NCBI RefSeq assembly: GCF_003544815.1
Contig: NZ_CP032100.1
Span: 992,001-1,056,000 of the forward strand
DNA: 64,000 nt
Direction: 5' to 3'
From: Arcobacter suis CECT 7833
Lineage (GTDB): Bacteria; Campylobacterota; Campylobacteria; Campylobacterales; Arcobacteraceae
Both the position numbers and the translations under genes were made by a program. The notes below the pieces were generated by a model. The model did no database searches and was not told the DNA's origin. It saw nothing but the letters and a program-made list of their open reading frames with translations. Positions 35,670 through 44,593 of the stretch are shown piece after piece (position 1 is the stretch's first letter; each line of letters opens with the position of its first letter).

Positions 35670-36500
35670 TTAAATAGAGTTTTCTAATAAATTTTGATCT
35701 TTCATAGCTTTTGCTAGAACTTCATAACCTTCTAACTCTTTATTTGTAACTTTTACCCATTTATTAAGACCTTCCATAATCATCATTTTCTTGATAATAG
35801 GATTATTTGGGTCTTGTGATAACATCATGTTTGTAAAATTTTCACACATTTTTTCATCTGCATTTGGCATAACAGTAAAGTTACAATGGCAATATCCAGC
35901 ACTTGCATAAAAAGCTGTAATTTCACCTTCTGGAAATAATCCTTCTTCAATTATTCTAATCCACGTAGTACTTCCAATTGCTCCTGCGTCAATTTCATCT
36001 TTTAAGATAGCATCTAAAATATCAAATTCACTTTTTCCAGTATCTCCATGTTTACCCAAATCAGAATTAAATCTTACAAGTTTTAAATCTTTTAACGGAT
36101 TTAATCCTTCTTGTTTTAAAAATTCATAAGGTAAAATTGCGGCTTGGGCAGAATCTTTACTTCCTAAACCAAATCTTTTACCTTTTAAATCACTAATTGA
36201 ATTTATATTTTTATTTGTTTTTGCTATAAATATTGATTTAAAATCAATATCTGTATCTCTCATTAACAAAGCTTTCGCTTTATTTTGTGTTAAATGAAGC
36301 ATTCTAACCCAAGCAACATTTGTATTCCAAGCAACATCAATCATACCTTTATTTAAAGCTTCTACTTGAGCTTCATAGTTTGAAAAAAGAACATAGTCCA
36401 ATCTTAGATTGTTGTCGTTGTAATAATCTCTTATAATATCCCAAATAGGTACAACTTTCGCATCATATGCAACTGCACCTAACATAATAGTTTTTTTCAT
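35670..36500 (-). CDS. PhnD-like substrate-binding-fold protein without signal peptide
   Basis: 276 residues of the phosphate/phosphonate-binding PhnD type (type II binding-protein fold). Features are LGAVAYDAKVVPIWDIIRDYY, AQVEALNKGMIDVAWNTNVAW, SISDLKGKRFGLGSKDSAQA and DAGAIGSTTWIRIIEEG. Unlike transport proteins it has no signal peptide (MKKTIMLGAVAYD enters the fold directly), so it should be cytoplasmic and act as a carrier, enzyme accessory or sensor. It follows the flavoprotein gene by 15 bases in a three-gene operon and has no permease partner. The ligand is unknown. Confidence 0.8.
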   Translation of the reverse strand: MKKTIMLGAVAYDAKVVPIWDIIRDYYNDNNLRLDYVLFSNYEAQVEALNKGMIDVAWNTNVAWVRMLHLTQNKAKALLMRDTDIDFKSIFIAKTNKNINSISDLKGKRFGLGSKDSAQAAILPYEFLKQEGLNPLKDLKLVRFNSDLGKHGDTGKSEFDILDAILKDEIDAGAIGSTTWIRIIEEGLFPEGEITAFYASAGYCHCNFTVMPNADEKMCENFTNMMLSQDPNNPIIKKMMIMEGLNKWVKVTNKELEGYEVLAKAMKDQNLLENSI

Positions 36501-36515
36501 TTTTTTTCCTTGTTT

Positions 36516-37643
36516 TTATGGAATTTGTTGACCAGTTAAAGCTTTTCCTAACCAAATTGATAAAACATCAATACCTGGAGCCATAACTTGTGAAGCAAAA
36601 GAATCTCTTAATAATCTTTCAATTGGTAATCGTTTTGCATAAGCAGTTCCTCCACCAATTTTCATTGCTAAAGTACAAACTTCAATAGCTGCTATTGAGG
36701 CATTTATTCTTGCAGAAATAATTTGTGCTAAAGCATCTTCTTGCATATTTAACCCCGCATTTGCACCTGCTAGAGTAAAATGTTTTGCACTTTGAGCTTT
36801 GATATAAATTGTTGCTAAATCATTTTGTACCGTTGGAATTTCACTTAAACTTCCACTATTAGTATATTTTCTTCCCATAGAGTGATTTTTTATAATTTCA
36901 CAAGCATTAAGAGCAACTCCACTGTAAACAGCTGCAAGTCCAATTACAAAAAATGGAGCAACAACTGTAAATACTTGTTCTGCTCCACTTCCTTCAACTC
37001 CCACTCTATCACTTTCATTTACAACTACATTATTTAAATTCATAGGCATAGAAGCATTTCCTCTCATCCCTAATCCATCCCATGCTTGATTGTGAAATTC
37101 TAATCCTTGAGAATTTTTTGAAATTAACCAGTTGTTTAATCCATCTTTGTTGATTGTTTGAGATAAAACTAAATAATAATCCACAAAACCAGCAGAAGTT
37201 ACAAAACTTTTTTTACCGTTTAATACAAACTTTTCATCTTTTTGTGAAAAAGTAATTTCAGGTTGATAAAAGTGAGTTCCTGTTCCTGTTTCACTATAAG
37301 CTAAAGCAAGAGTTATTTCTCCCTTTGCAATTTTTGGTAATAATTTGTCTTTTAACTCTTTTGAACCATGGCTTACTATACACATAGTTGCTACATTATG
37401 CATCATATAACATAATGCTGTTGTAGCACAACTTTGAGCAAGGGCTAATATAGTTTGTGTATGTTCAAGTATAGTTAAACCTTTTCCTCCATATTCAATT
37501 GGAACTACTAATCCCATATAACCATTTTCTTTTAATGCATTAAAACTTTTTTCAGGAAATTGTGCATTTAAATCAGCATCCAAACTATTACATTCAATTT
37601 TTTCTTTAGCAAAAGAAAATGTATTTTCATATATATTTTTCAT
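36516..37643 (-). CDS. Acyl-CoA-dehydrogenase-like flavoprotein, possibly monooxygenase type
   Basis: 375 residues from ATG 37643, with GAGGA upstream. Typical acyl-CoA dehydrogenase segments are FPEKSFNALKENGYMGLVVP, ALAYSETGTGTHFY, KSFVTSAGFVDYYLV and LRDSFASQVMAPGIDVLSIW. In ordinary family members the last region reads YEGTSEIQ and holds a catalytic Glu; here it reads MAPGID, so that base is absent. This is the pattern of the family's oxygenase-like or non-CoA branches (SfnB/DszC-like), which is inference. It starts eight bases after the TusA-ferritin gene stop and precedes the PhnD-like gene. Confidence 0.82.
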   Translation of the reverse strand: MKNIYENTFSFAKEKIECNSLDADLNAQFPEKSFNALKENGYMGLVVPIEYGGKGLTILEHTQTILALAQSCATTALCYMMHNVATMCIVSHGSKELKDKLLPKIAKGEITLALAYSETGTGTHFYQPEITFSQKDEKFVLNGKKSFVTSAGFVDYYLVLSQTINKDGLNNWLISKNSQGLEFHNQAWDGLGMRGNASMPMNLNNVVVNESDRVGVEGSGAEQVFTVVAPFFVIGLAAVYSGVALNACEIIKNHSMGRKYTNSGSLSEIPTVQNDLATIYIKAQSAKHFTLAGANAGLNMQEDALAQIISARINASIAAIEVCTLAMKIGGGTAYAKRLPIERLLRDSFASQVMAPGIDVLSIWLGKALTGQQIP

Positions 37644-37650
37644 TAAGTCC

Positions 37651-38907
37651 TCACATAAAATTTGGTGTATGTACTTTAGAAATATCAATTGCTAAATCTT
37701 CATCTATTCCAATTTCTATTAATCTTTTTACTCTATTTTTATCCATTCTACTTTTTAAGTCAACAACAGCATCGTAACCTTTTTTATAACTTGAAATAGA
37801 ACAATCTCCTCCAGCTAATGTTGCAAGTGCTTCTAAAAGAAGAGTAGATTCACCATTTAGTTCATCCATAAATTCTTTTCTTTTAAAAGCAGTATCTTTT
37901 AGCATATTTATTTTTTTTGGATTTTGTTCTAAAACAGATTTTAAATGAGCCATTCCATAAGCCACATGCCTTGTTTCATCTTGTCTAACATATTTTAAAA
38001 TCTTTTTTGTAGCATTATCAGGCATATAATTTTCAAGAAATTTAAGTAAATCAATAAATGTTCCTTCTCCCATAACATGAAGTAAAAAAGAAGATTTTAC
38101 GTAGTCTTGTTCCATAAAAAGTGAATACAATGATCTTTGAGTTACATTTGAAGAGTATTGTATTCCTCCTGAATTTGCATTAACTCTTTTTGTAAAAACT
38201 TCTATATGTCTTGCTTCATCGTTCATTAAAGAACCTAAAAATAGGGGAATTTCCATATAATATGGATTCATTTGTGAAATAAATTTTCCAGGAATATATA
38301 ATGCTGAGAATTCATTTTCAATTAAATAAGTCATTATTTGACAAATAGCTTGTTCAAATTTTGGTTCAAAAGTAGGAATTTCATTCCATAAAATATCAGA
38401 AGTTGCATTCCATTGGGAATTTTTTGCATCTTCGTATAATTTAGCAACAGGTTGAGCCCATAATTGCTCTTTATGATTTAGTGAGAAATTATATTGAATA
38501 GTCCCATTCTCAATGACTGTATCTCTTCCCATTAAACCATGATTTATAGGAGCTTTTGTTTCTATTGAGTTTTCTTCAAAATTCCAGTTAGAAACTTTTG
38601 GATTATTTGTATTTATTCCATCCATAGTAAATCCAAAATTTGCTTCTTTATTGTAAGCAGATTTTTTACAATTTAATATTTTGTATGAAAATTGATTTTT
38701 TAAAACAAGTTTTTCTAAAAGTTTATATCCTTTTAGATTACACCAGCTTTGTAGTTCAAATTCAATCTTCTCATTTGTTGAAATAAGTTCAAGAATTTCA
38801 TTCTCTTTTACAAATAATAAGGCATTTTCAAGTTTCAGAAATAGAGCTTTGCCTATTGGTAAATTACCAATAAATAAAGAGTTAGAGTGAAGATTTGTAT
38901 TTTGCAT
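37651..38907 (-). CDS. TusA-like/ferritin-like diiron fusion protein
   Basis: 418 residues. The N-terminal 75 residues fit a TusA/SirA-like fold: LFIGNLPIGKALFLKLENAL, then IEFELQSWCNLKGYKLLEK. The CPxP sulfur-carrier cysteine is missing from NLPIGK, although a cysteine lies in SWCNLKG. The C-terminal part (about 190-370) has two diiron half-sites, NDEARHIEVF and RQDETRHVAYG, with upstream Glu candidates (YLIENEFSALY, MGEGTFIDLL), as in ferritin-like oxygenases. It is the first gene of an operon with a flavoprotein and a PhnD-like protein. The function is unknown; an oxygenase acting on an S- or N-containing compound is a reasonable guess. Confidence 0.72.
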   Translation of the reverse strand: MQNTNLHSNSLFIGNLPIGKALFLKLENALLFVKENEILELISTNEKIEFELQSWCNLKGYKLLEKLVLKNQFSYKILNCKKSAYNKEANFGFTMDGINTNNPKVSNWNFEENSIETKAPINHGLMGRDTVIENGTIQYNFSLNHKEQLWAQPVAKLYEDAKNSQWNATSDILWNEIPTFEPKFEQAICQIMTYLIENEFSALYIPGKFISQMNPYYMEIPLFLGSLMNDEARHIEVFTKRVNANSGGIQYSSNVTQRSLYSLFMEQDYVKSSFLLHVMGEGTFIDLLKFLENYMPDNATKKILKYVRQDETRHVAYGMAHLKSVLEQNPKKINMLKDTAFKRKEFMDELNGESTLLLEALATLAGGDCSISSYKKGYDAVVDLKSRMDKNRVKRLIEIGIDEDLAIDISKVHTPNFM

Positions 38908-39054
38908 ATACTATAATATTCCAAAGTATTTGAAATAACATCTTTTAAGCATTTTATACTTAAGATGAGTACCTATTCCATAGGTCTAAGAGTAAGATTC
39001 TAACTAAAACAAAATAAGTTTTGATTTAAAAGGTAAAATATATTTTACTTTTTA
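38908..39054. promoter_or_regulatory. Control region of the TusA-ferritin operon
   Basis: Contains a perfect inverted repeat ACCTAT-TCC-ATAGGT (38971-38985) and, further upstream, the 16-bp palindrome GTAAAATATATTTTAC (39033-39048). The palindrome resembles the arms of the repeat before the fdh locus. Both are candidate operators; no function is proven. Confidence 0.5.
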
Positions 39055-39528
39055 TCAAGGGATATAAGTTTTTTTACTTTTTATAAAAGTAGTTGTATAA
39101 AAAATTTCTCTTAAAAAGAGAATTAACGAGCTAATCAAACAAAGCATTGCAGCAATAAATAAAATAACAATCAATAACGAGTCTTTAAATTGAAATATTG
39201 CACTTAAAAACATAGTTACTATCACCATTGCAATTAATAAACCAGTGCATGTACCAAATAGTATAGCAAGGTTTGTATTTTTCATTCTTTTTGTAAGAAA
39301 TTTTCTTCGTTCTTTGACTTTTAAAAGAGTTTCTTCATCTTTTAAAAGTTTTTGATTTTCATCTTCATATTTATCTAATTTATCAACTTTGTCAATAATC
39401 CGTGAAAGTCTTCCTGTAAAAACATTTAATAATCCAGCAACACCTGCAAGTAAAAATACAGGTGCAACTGAGAGTTGAATTAGTTGAGAAACACTATTTA
39501 CACTACTTGCTTCTATCATTGTTAACAT
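39055..39528 (-). CDS. DUF2721-family membrane protein
   Basis: 157 residues. The family signature LIQLSVAPVFLLAGVAGLLNVFTGRLSRIIDK opens the protein, followed by a charged cytoplasmic loop (KVKERRKFLTKRMKN). Two further membrane helices (about 90-110 and 118-140) come next. The function of this family is unknown. It starts two bases after the DUF302 gene, which suggests an operon. The exact start (39528 or the Met three codons later) is not decided by an RBS. Confidence 0.75.
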   Translation of the reverse strand: MLTMIEASSVNSVSQLIQLSVAPVFLLAGVAGLLNVFTGRLSRIIDKVDKLDKYEDENQKLLKDEETLLKVKERRKFLTKRMKNTNLAILFGTCTGLLIAMVIVTMFLSAIFQFKDSLLIVILFIAAMLCLISSLILFLREIFYTTTFIKSKKTYIP

Positions 39529-39529
39529 T

Positions 39530-39907
39530 TTATTTTATTTCATCAATGATTTCTAATAATAGTTCTTGTGCTTCTTGCGCAATTTCTATTAAATCAGGGT
39601 TTATATCATCTACTAATTGAACTAAAGAATTCATAGCTATTATTGTTTCACCATCTTGGGTATAAACAGAGATTTTACAAGGCATGATAATTGAAAGTGA
39701 CATATCTTCACTTAAAAGTTTTTGTGCAATTATTGGATTACAAATATCAACAATTTGACACTCATTTCCTAATTCAATCCCTTTTGATTTTAAAGTTTCA
39801 GTTATATTATGAATATGTTGAATTCCAAATTTATACTTTGAAGATATTTCCTTTAAACAATCTATAACTTCTTGAACACTTTTGTTTGTAACTTCCATAT
39901 ATTGCAT
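39530..39907 (-). CDS. DUF302-family protein
   Basis: 125 residues without signal peptide. The DUF302 pattern is seen in SVQEVIDCLKEISSKYKFGI, CQIVDICNPIIAQKLLSED and MPCKISVYTQDGETIIAMNS. DUF302 proteins are small alpha-beta barrel-like folds of unknown role, often linked with sulfur or metal metabolism. RBS AAAGGA supports the ATG at 39907. Operonic with the DUF2721 gene. Confidence 0.8.
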   Translation of the reverse strand: MQYMEVTNKSVQEVIDCLKEISSKYKFGIQHIHNITETLKSKGIELGNECQIVDICNPIIAQKLLSEDMSLSIIMPCKISVYTQDGETIIAMNSLVQLVDDINPDLIEIAQEAQELLLEIIDEIK

Positions 39908-39952
39908 ATTATTTTCCTTTATATTTTGTAAAAATTGTTTGATTATAACTAA

Positions 39953-41578
39953 TTAATTTTTATAAAAAGCCAATTTTTTAACTTCAAGTTTATCAAACAT
40001 TGATAACATATTGTAATAATCTTTATGTAAAGTTCTATTTATTAAAAAGCCATTACCTTCAAGAACATCAACTGCTTTTTGGATTTTTTCTTTTCCATAA
40101 ACATTATTTAAAGCTGTTTCATACTCTTCCCATACAAGTTCATCATTTTGCATTCTGATTAATTGAGCTACTAAATGACCAAATTTATTATTTCCAAACT
40201 CTAAAATCTCTAAAGCATCATTATACTCTTCTAAAAGAAGTAACATTTGAGCTTTAAAATCTCCCATTGTGAAGTTTTCTTCAAAAATAACACCAATATA
40301 AAGTTGCATATTTAAAGAATCATCTAAACTATCAAGAGTGTCTAAAATTTCGTTTGTATCGTATTTTTCAAAGTTTAAAACCATATCTCGGATAAGTTTT
40401 CCATTGTTTTTGTTGTTGTAAACCATATCATCAAGTGGATAAACTTCTGAGAAATTTGGAACAATCATTTGACAAGAATAAAAGTCTAAATATGTATATT
40501 CTCTTACATACATTTCTCTATTTTGAGAGTTTAAAATATCAAGTAAAAATGCGTATTCATCATCACTTCCATTCCCTTCATATTTCCAAGGAGCATATTC
40601 AAAACTTTTTTTAGCACTTAAAAATGGGAAACCTAATTTTCCATTTGAATCAATAAAGTGAGCTTCTAAGTTAAAACTATCAGCTACTAAACTCATATCA
40701 AAAGTAGGAATTTCAAAGGCATCAAGATTTGTTAAATCTCTTCCTTGCATAAGTTCAGTCATAGTTCGCTCAAGACTTACTTCTAAAATAGGGTGCGCTC
40801 CAAAAGATACAAATAAAGTATTGTTTTTAGTGTTTATAAGTGAAATTGCAGTTACAGGGAAAACTCCACCTAAAGATGCATCTAAAATCTCGATTATGTA
40901 ACCTAAATCCCTTAAAGTTTGAGCATCTTTGTAAACTTTTGGAAATGATTTTACAACTTCTTCTGGAAACTGTGGAAGTGCATAACCTTCTTTGATAATT
41001 GCAATTTTTGCGTATCTTTCAAAGATTTCACTTAATGCTTGAACTTTTGCTTCATTTGCTGTGTTTCCAGTTGCAAGTCCGTTACTTACAAAAAGATTAC
41101 TTAAAATATTTATTGGGATATATGTTTTTTCTTTTGTTGATTCTTTGATGAATGGTAAAGCTACGATTTTGTCCATGTAATCGCTATTGAAATCTACTAA
41201 ATCTTTATCTTCAAGTTCACCATCTGCACTATAAATCTTTTTTAATTCAGGATTTAAATAATCTCCTCCAAAATCAAAAGCAACTTCATCTGGATAATAT
41301 TTTCTATTTGGTAAATGGAAATCTATAAAAAAGTTGTTAGTTTGTAATCTTTCGATGTATTCTCCATAAGCACTTGCTATTGAAGCGTCTGAGATTGTTC
41401 CTTTTCCATTTGAATAGATATGATTTGGTGCTTCATTTGAAGCTAAGTTTACTGAGAAGCAGTTTTCTAAAGGGTGTTTTTCTTGTGAAAATGAGGCTTC
41501 ACAACCAACATCTTTTAATACAGCTTTCATTTTATTAATTGATTGTTCTACGGGGCTATTTTTTGATAATAAATTCAT
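39953..41578 (-). CDS. ycaO: YcaO-family protein (E. coli YcaO type)
   Basis: 541 residues, the same general length as E. coli YcaO (586). YcaO enzymes activate amide oxygens with ATP. The genomic E. coli-type member supports the RimO-catalysed methylthiolation of ribosomal protein S12. ATP-binding residues are in ASIASAYGEYIERLQTNNFF and ALSEIFERYAKIA, and the middle has SFGAHPILEVSLERTMTELM. The C-terminal 180 residues form the TPR-like tail typical of this subgroup (LLEEYNDALEILEFGNNK). No azoline peptide precursor is seen nearby, so a bacteriocin role is unlikely. Confidence 0.85.
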   Translation of the reverse strand: MNLLSKNSPVEQSINKMKAVLKDVGCEASFSQEKHPLENCFSVNLASNEAPNHIYSNGKGTISDASIASAYGEYIERLQTNNFFIDFHLPNRKYYPDEVAFDFGGDYLNPELKKIYSADGELEDKDLVDFNSDYMDKIVALPFIKESTKEKTYIPINILSNLFVSNGLATGNTANEAKVQALSEIFERYAKIAIIKEGYALPQFPEEVVKSFPKVYKDAQTLRDLGYIIEILDASLGGVFPVTAISLINTKNNTLFVSFGAHPILEVSLERTMTELMQGRDLTNLDAFEIPTFDMSLVADSFNLEAHFIDSNGKLGFPFLSAKKSFEYAPWKYEGNGSDDEYAFLLDILNSQNREMYVREYTYLDFYSCQMIVPNFSEVYPLDDMVYNNKNNGKLIRDMVLNFEKYDTNEILDTLDSLDDSLNMQLYIGVIFEENFTMGDFKAQMLLLLEEYNDALEILEFGNNKFGHLVAQLIRMQNDELVWEEYETALNNVYGKEKIQKAVDVLEGNGFLINRTLHKDYYNMLSMFDKLEVKKLAFYKN

Positions 41579-41714
41579 TTTATTTTTGTTCTCGATTCGT
41601 ATTGATTTTTCTATAAAAGGCTTTCATTATAGCTGAAAAAATTATATTCCAAGAATTGGGCGGAAATATTAGCTACAATACGAAATCAATAGAAAAATAT
41701 ATAAAGGTTTATAA

Positions 41715-42143
41715 ATGGCAAAAGGTAAAAAAACAATAATCAAAGAGATTAAAAAATTAGATGATGAAATATTATTAATAAATGGAAAAGAGTATGTAAT
41801 TGTTGAAGATACAGAAAATATTGAAACAGCAACAACAATGAAAATTTCATCAAATGGAAATAGAATTTTAAGATTTGAAGATGAAAAGAAAAAAGCAACA
41901 ATCGATGTAAAAAGAGATATTGAAATAGTTAAATATTCATTCAAAGACGCAAGTGTTGCTAAAAAATTTGCAAAAGGTTACGACAAAACAGTAATCACAC
42001 CAGATGATAAAAGAGAAGAGATAGGAAATGCAAGTTCATTTAAAAAAGCTAGAAAAATCATAAATACATATATCTCAAAAGATGGTGTGAATTTTGACCC
42101 TAAAAATGGTAAAACTACATTTTATGTGACGGAAGAAGCGTAA
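41715..42143 (+). CDS. Conserved-looking hypothetical protein, 142 residues
   Basis: Starts at ATG 41715; a weak RBS (AAAGG) lies upstream. It is lysine-rich (about one residue in five) with alternating beta-type stretches (EYVIVEDTENIETATTMKIS and NGNRILRFEDEKKK), no membrane segment and no cysteine. I do not recognise it. It stands between ycaO (divergent) and the TerC gene. Confidence 0.6.
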   Translation: MAKGKKTIIKEIKKLDDEILLINGKEYVIVEDTENIETATTMKISSNGNRILRFEDEKKKATIDVKRDIEIVKYSFKDASVAKKFAKGYDKTVITPDDKREEIGNASSFKKARKIINTYISKDGVNFDPKNGKTTFYVTEEA

Positions 42144-42311
42144 AATAAAAACATTACAAAATGAAATAAAATAAGTTTTAGAGAATATCATCTCTTATTA
42201 TAAATCTGTAAATGATTTTCTATAAGAGAATAAAATTCAAGGCTTAATTAGAAAAATTTTATTTTTTTGATAAAATATATAACACATTATAATTTTAAAA
42301 AGGAAATTAAG

Positions 42312-43268
42312 ATGGAACTTCAAACAGTTGGTGAGCCATGGATGCTAGGAGTTTTTTTTATAGTAGTAATCGTAATGATATTTGTAGATATGTTTATGCT
42401 AGGTCGCAAAGGAGATACTAAAGTATCTACAAAAGAGGCGCTTATATGGTCTGTTGTTTGGATTACTATAGCGATGTTATTTAATTTGTGGCTCTATTTT
42501 TATTTAAGTGGCAAATATAATGAAGATATAGCAACCCAAAAAAGTCTTGAATTTTTGACAGGTTATATTTTAGAAAAGTCACTAGCTGTTGATAATCTTT
42601 TTGTATTTGTTATGTTATTTGCATACTTTAAAGTGCCCGAAATCTATCAAAAAAGAGTACTAGTATATGGTATTTTTGGTGCTTTGATTTTGAGATCTAT
42701 TATGATTGTTGTTGGTGCAACTTTAGTTAGCCAATTTCATTGGATTTTGTATATATTTGGTGCTTTCTTACTATTTTCTGGGATTAAGATGTTCACAGCT
42801 GGTGAGGATAGTGGTGATATAGAAAATAATTTTATTATAAAGTTTTTGAGAAAAAATTTTAAAATAACAGATAATTACCATGGTGAGAAATTCTTTGTAA
42901 AAATAGATGGTAAAACATGGATTACACCTCTTTTTGTTGTTTTGATATTCATAGAGGTTACAGATCTTATTTTTGCAGTAGATAGTATTCCAGCTATTTT
43001 CGCAGTGACTACAGATCCTTTTATAGTTTATACATCAAATATTTTTGCTATTTTGGGTCTAAGGGCATTATATTTTATTTTAGCTGATATGTCTGATAGG
43101 TTTGAACTACTTAAATATGGTTTGGCTGTTATACTTATATTTATAGGGATAAAACTTCTTATTCTGGAGTTTTACAAGATACCAATACTATTGTCACTTG
43201 GATTTGTAATAGGTGTTTTAGCAATATCTATTATAGCTAGCATCAAAAAAACAAGTAAAAAAATATAA
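42312..43268 (+). CDS. TerC-family membrane protein (Alx-like)
   Basis: 318 residues from ATG 42312, RBS AAGGAAATTAAG. About eight or nine membrane segments. TerC signatures are EKSLAVDNLFVFVMLFAYFK and VLIFIEVTDLIFAVDSIPAI, holding the acidic residues thought to bind metal. E. coli Alx is a manganese exporter of this family; tellurite resistance is the historical name. A hairpin terminator follows at 43284. Confidence 0.9.
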   Translation: MELQTVGEPWMLGVFFIVVIVMIFVDMFMLGRKGDTKVSTKEALIWSVVWITIAMLFNLWLYFYLSGKYNEDIATQKSLEFLTGYILEKSLAVDNLFVFVMLFAYFKVPEIYQKRVLVYGIFGALILRSIMIVVGATLVSQFHWILYIFGAFLLFSGIKMFTAGEDSGDIENNFIIKFLRKNFKITDNYHGEKFFVKIDGKTWITPLFVVLIFIEVTDLIFAVDSIPAIFAVTTDPFIVYTSNIFAILGLRALYFILADMSDRFELLKYGLAVILIFIGIKLLILEFYKIPILLSLGFVIGVLAISIIASIKKTSKKI

Positions 43269-43283
43269 ATTTTATCTATCATG

Positions 43284-43309
43284 GAATGCAAAATTTTTAT
43301 TTTGCATTC
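43284..43309. terminator. Hairpin between convergent terC and dgkA
   Basis: GAATGCAAAAT (43284-43294), loop TTTT, ATTTTGCATTC (43299-43309), a perfect 11-bp stem. The trailing T-run is short, so efficiency is uncertain. Confidence 0.7.
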
Positions 43310-43316
43310 TATATGA

Positions 43317-43700
43317 TTAAAATATTTTTACTATTTCTATTGCCTCTATACAGATAACAACTATCCATACAAAAATAGTAACCCCAGTAGCTGATGCTGC
43401 TATATCTTTTATAATTTTAATCTTTTCATTATGACGAGTTTCCATAAAATCACAAATTGCTTCTATGGCACTATTAAACATCTCTGCTGCAAGCATTACA
43501 CCAGTAGCTAAAATAATCAATGATGCATCAAGCCATTCTTTAAACATAACTACTGGTATAAATATCAAAATTGAGATGATAATTTTATACATAACACTAA
43601 AATCATATATAACGGCATATCTTAATCCTGAAAGTATAATTTTAAATTTTCGTAAAGGGTGGTATCCATTCTCCCCTGTATCTAGAAATTTATTTTTCAT
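43317..43700 (-). CDS. dgkA: Diacylglycerol kinase DgkA
   Basis: 127 residues, three membrane helices. The catalytic signature is in EMFNSAIEAICDFMETRHNE (Glu residues and AIE..D), followed by KIIKDIAASATGVTIF. It phosphorylates diacylglycerol in the inner membrane for phospholipid recycling. The adjacent PAP2 phosphatase gene, four bases away, performs the opposite reaction, a sensible pairing in lipid or undecaprenyl recycling. The N-terminal GLRYAVIYDF is usual for the family. Confidence 0.93.
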   Translation of the reverse strand: MKNKFLDTGENGYHPLRKFKIILSGLRYAVIYDFSVMYKIIISILIFIPVVMFKEWLDASLIILATGVMLAAEMFNSAIEAICDFMETRHNEKIKIIKDIAASATGVTIFVWIVVICIEAIEIVKIF

Positions 43701-43704
43701 ATAA

Positions 43705-44336
43705 TTACTTCTGATTTGATTTTATAGTTAATAAAGCAGTAAAACAGCATATAATTGCAACAAAAAATCCAGCTATTACATCGCTAGGAAAATGAACTTG
43801 TAAATAAATACGGGAAGAAGCTACAGTTGTAGCGATAAGTAATAATATGCTGCTTAATAAAATACTCTTTAATGAACCTTCTCTAAAAAAAAGTACCATA
43901 ATAAAAATGTAAATGCAGTTATTTGTGCTGTATGAGCACTTGGAAATGAAAAATCTAATGGCATATCGATTAATGCATCAAAAAAATTTGGTCTTTGTCG
44001 TTCAACAATATTTTTTATAGTATGAGTTATCACTATCGTACCCAAAAATCCAACTACAAAAACTATTTTAAAGTTTTTAAATCGGTATGGAAGAAAAATA
44101 AGTATAGCAATACCTAATGGTAACAATATCCAAAGAGAGCCAAGCCAAGTAATAGTTAAGAAAAAATGGTTTAGTATCGTACTTTTTGATTGATAAAATA
44201 ATTTAAGTACCATATAATCAAAATTTGTCATATAGCCATTGTATGTATAATAGATTAAAGATATAAGAGAAGCACTCGAGAAGATAATAAACACAATAAT
44301 ATATGACCTACACAGTTGTATCATTTTATCATCCAA
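43705..44336 (-). pseudogene. PAP2 phosphatase split by a frameshift in a T8 run
   Basis: Two overlapping frames make one PAP2 protein. The first (44336 to about 43869) holds the first two motifs: KNIVERQRP and FSFPSAHTAQ. The second (to 43705) holds the third: SRIYLQVHFPSDVIAG. The first frame ends WYFFLEKVH after the T8 run (minus strand; A8 at 43885-43892 on the plus strand), while the second continues REGSLKS. One extra T would restore a single protein of about 210 residues. Options are a sequencing error, a real null allele, or phase variation by homopolymer slippage. It acts on lipid phosphates at the membrane if intact. Confidence 0.8.
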
Positions 44337-44446
44337 AAAATTTAGTTTATCCCGAGATTATACCATGCAATATTGTAAAAATTACAGTATTACATCATAA
44401 TTTGGAAATTGATAAAATAGTATCAATTTAATTGGATTATTTATGA

Positions 44447-44593
44447 TATAATGTCGCAATTTCAGCATACATCGGTCTATGCCTGACTTCGTTTTTGTAG
44501 TCAATTTACAACTCAACTAAACTCAAATTATATAACCTAGATCGTAACTCAAGTTTACAACTTTTGATAGGTTCATAACAAAACAAGGTACTT
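44447..44593 (+). promoter_or_regulatory. Promoter and long leader of the DEAD-box helicase gene
   Basis: A TATAAT -10 box at 44447-44452 would place the start near 44459, giving a leader of about 135 bases. The leader is less AT-rich than its surroundings and has similar stretches (TTTACAACT twice). Long structured leaders are usual for cold-shock DEAD-box genes; this is inference. Confidence 0.45.

Noticed and set aside
41579-41714. Possible small gene between ycaO and the hypothetical gene
   Set aside because: No start with RBS and no open frame of useful length.
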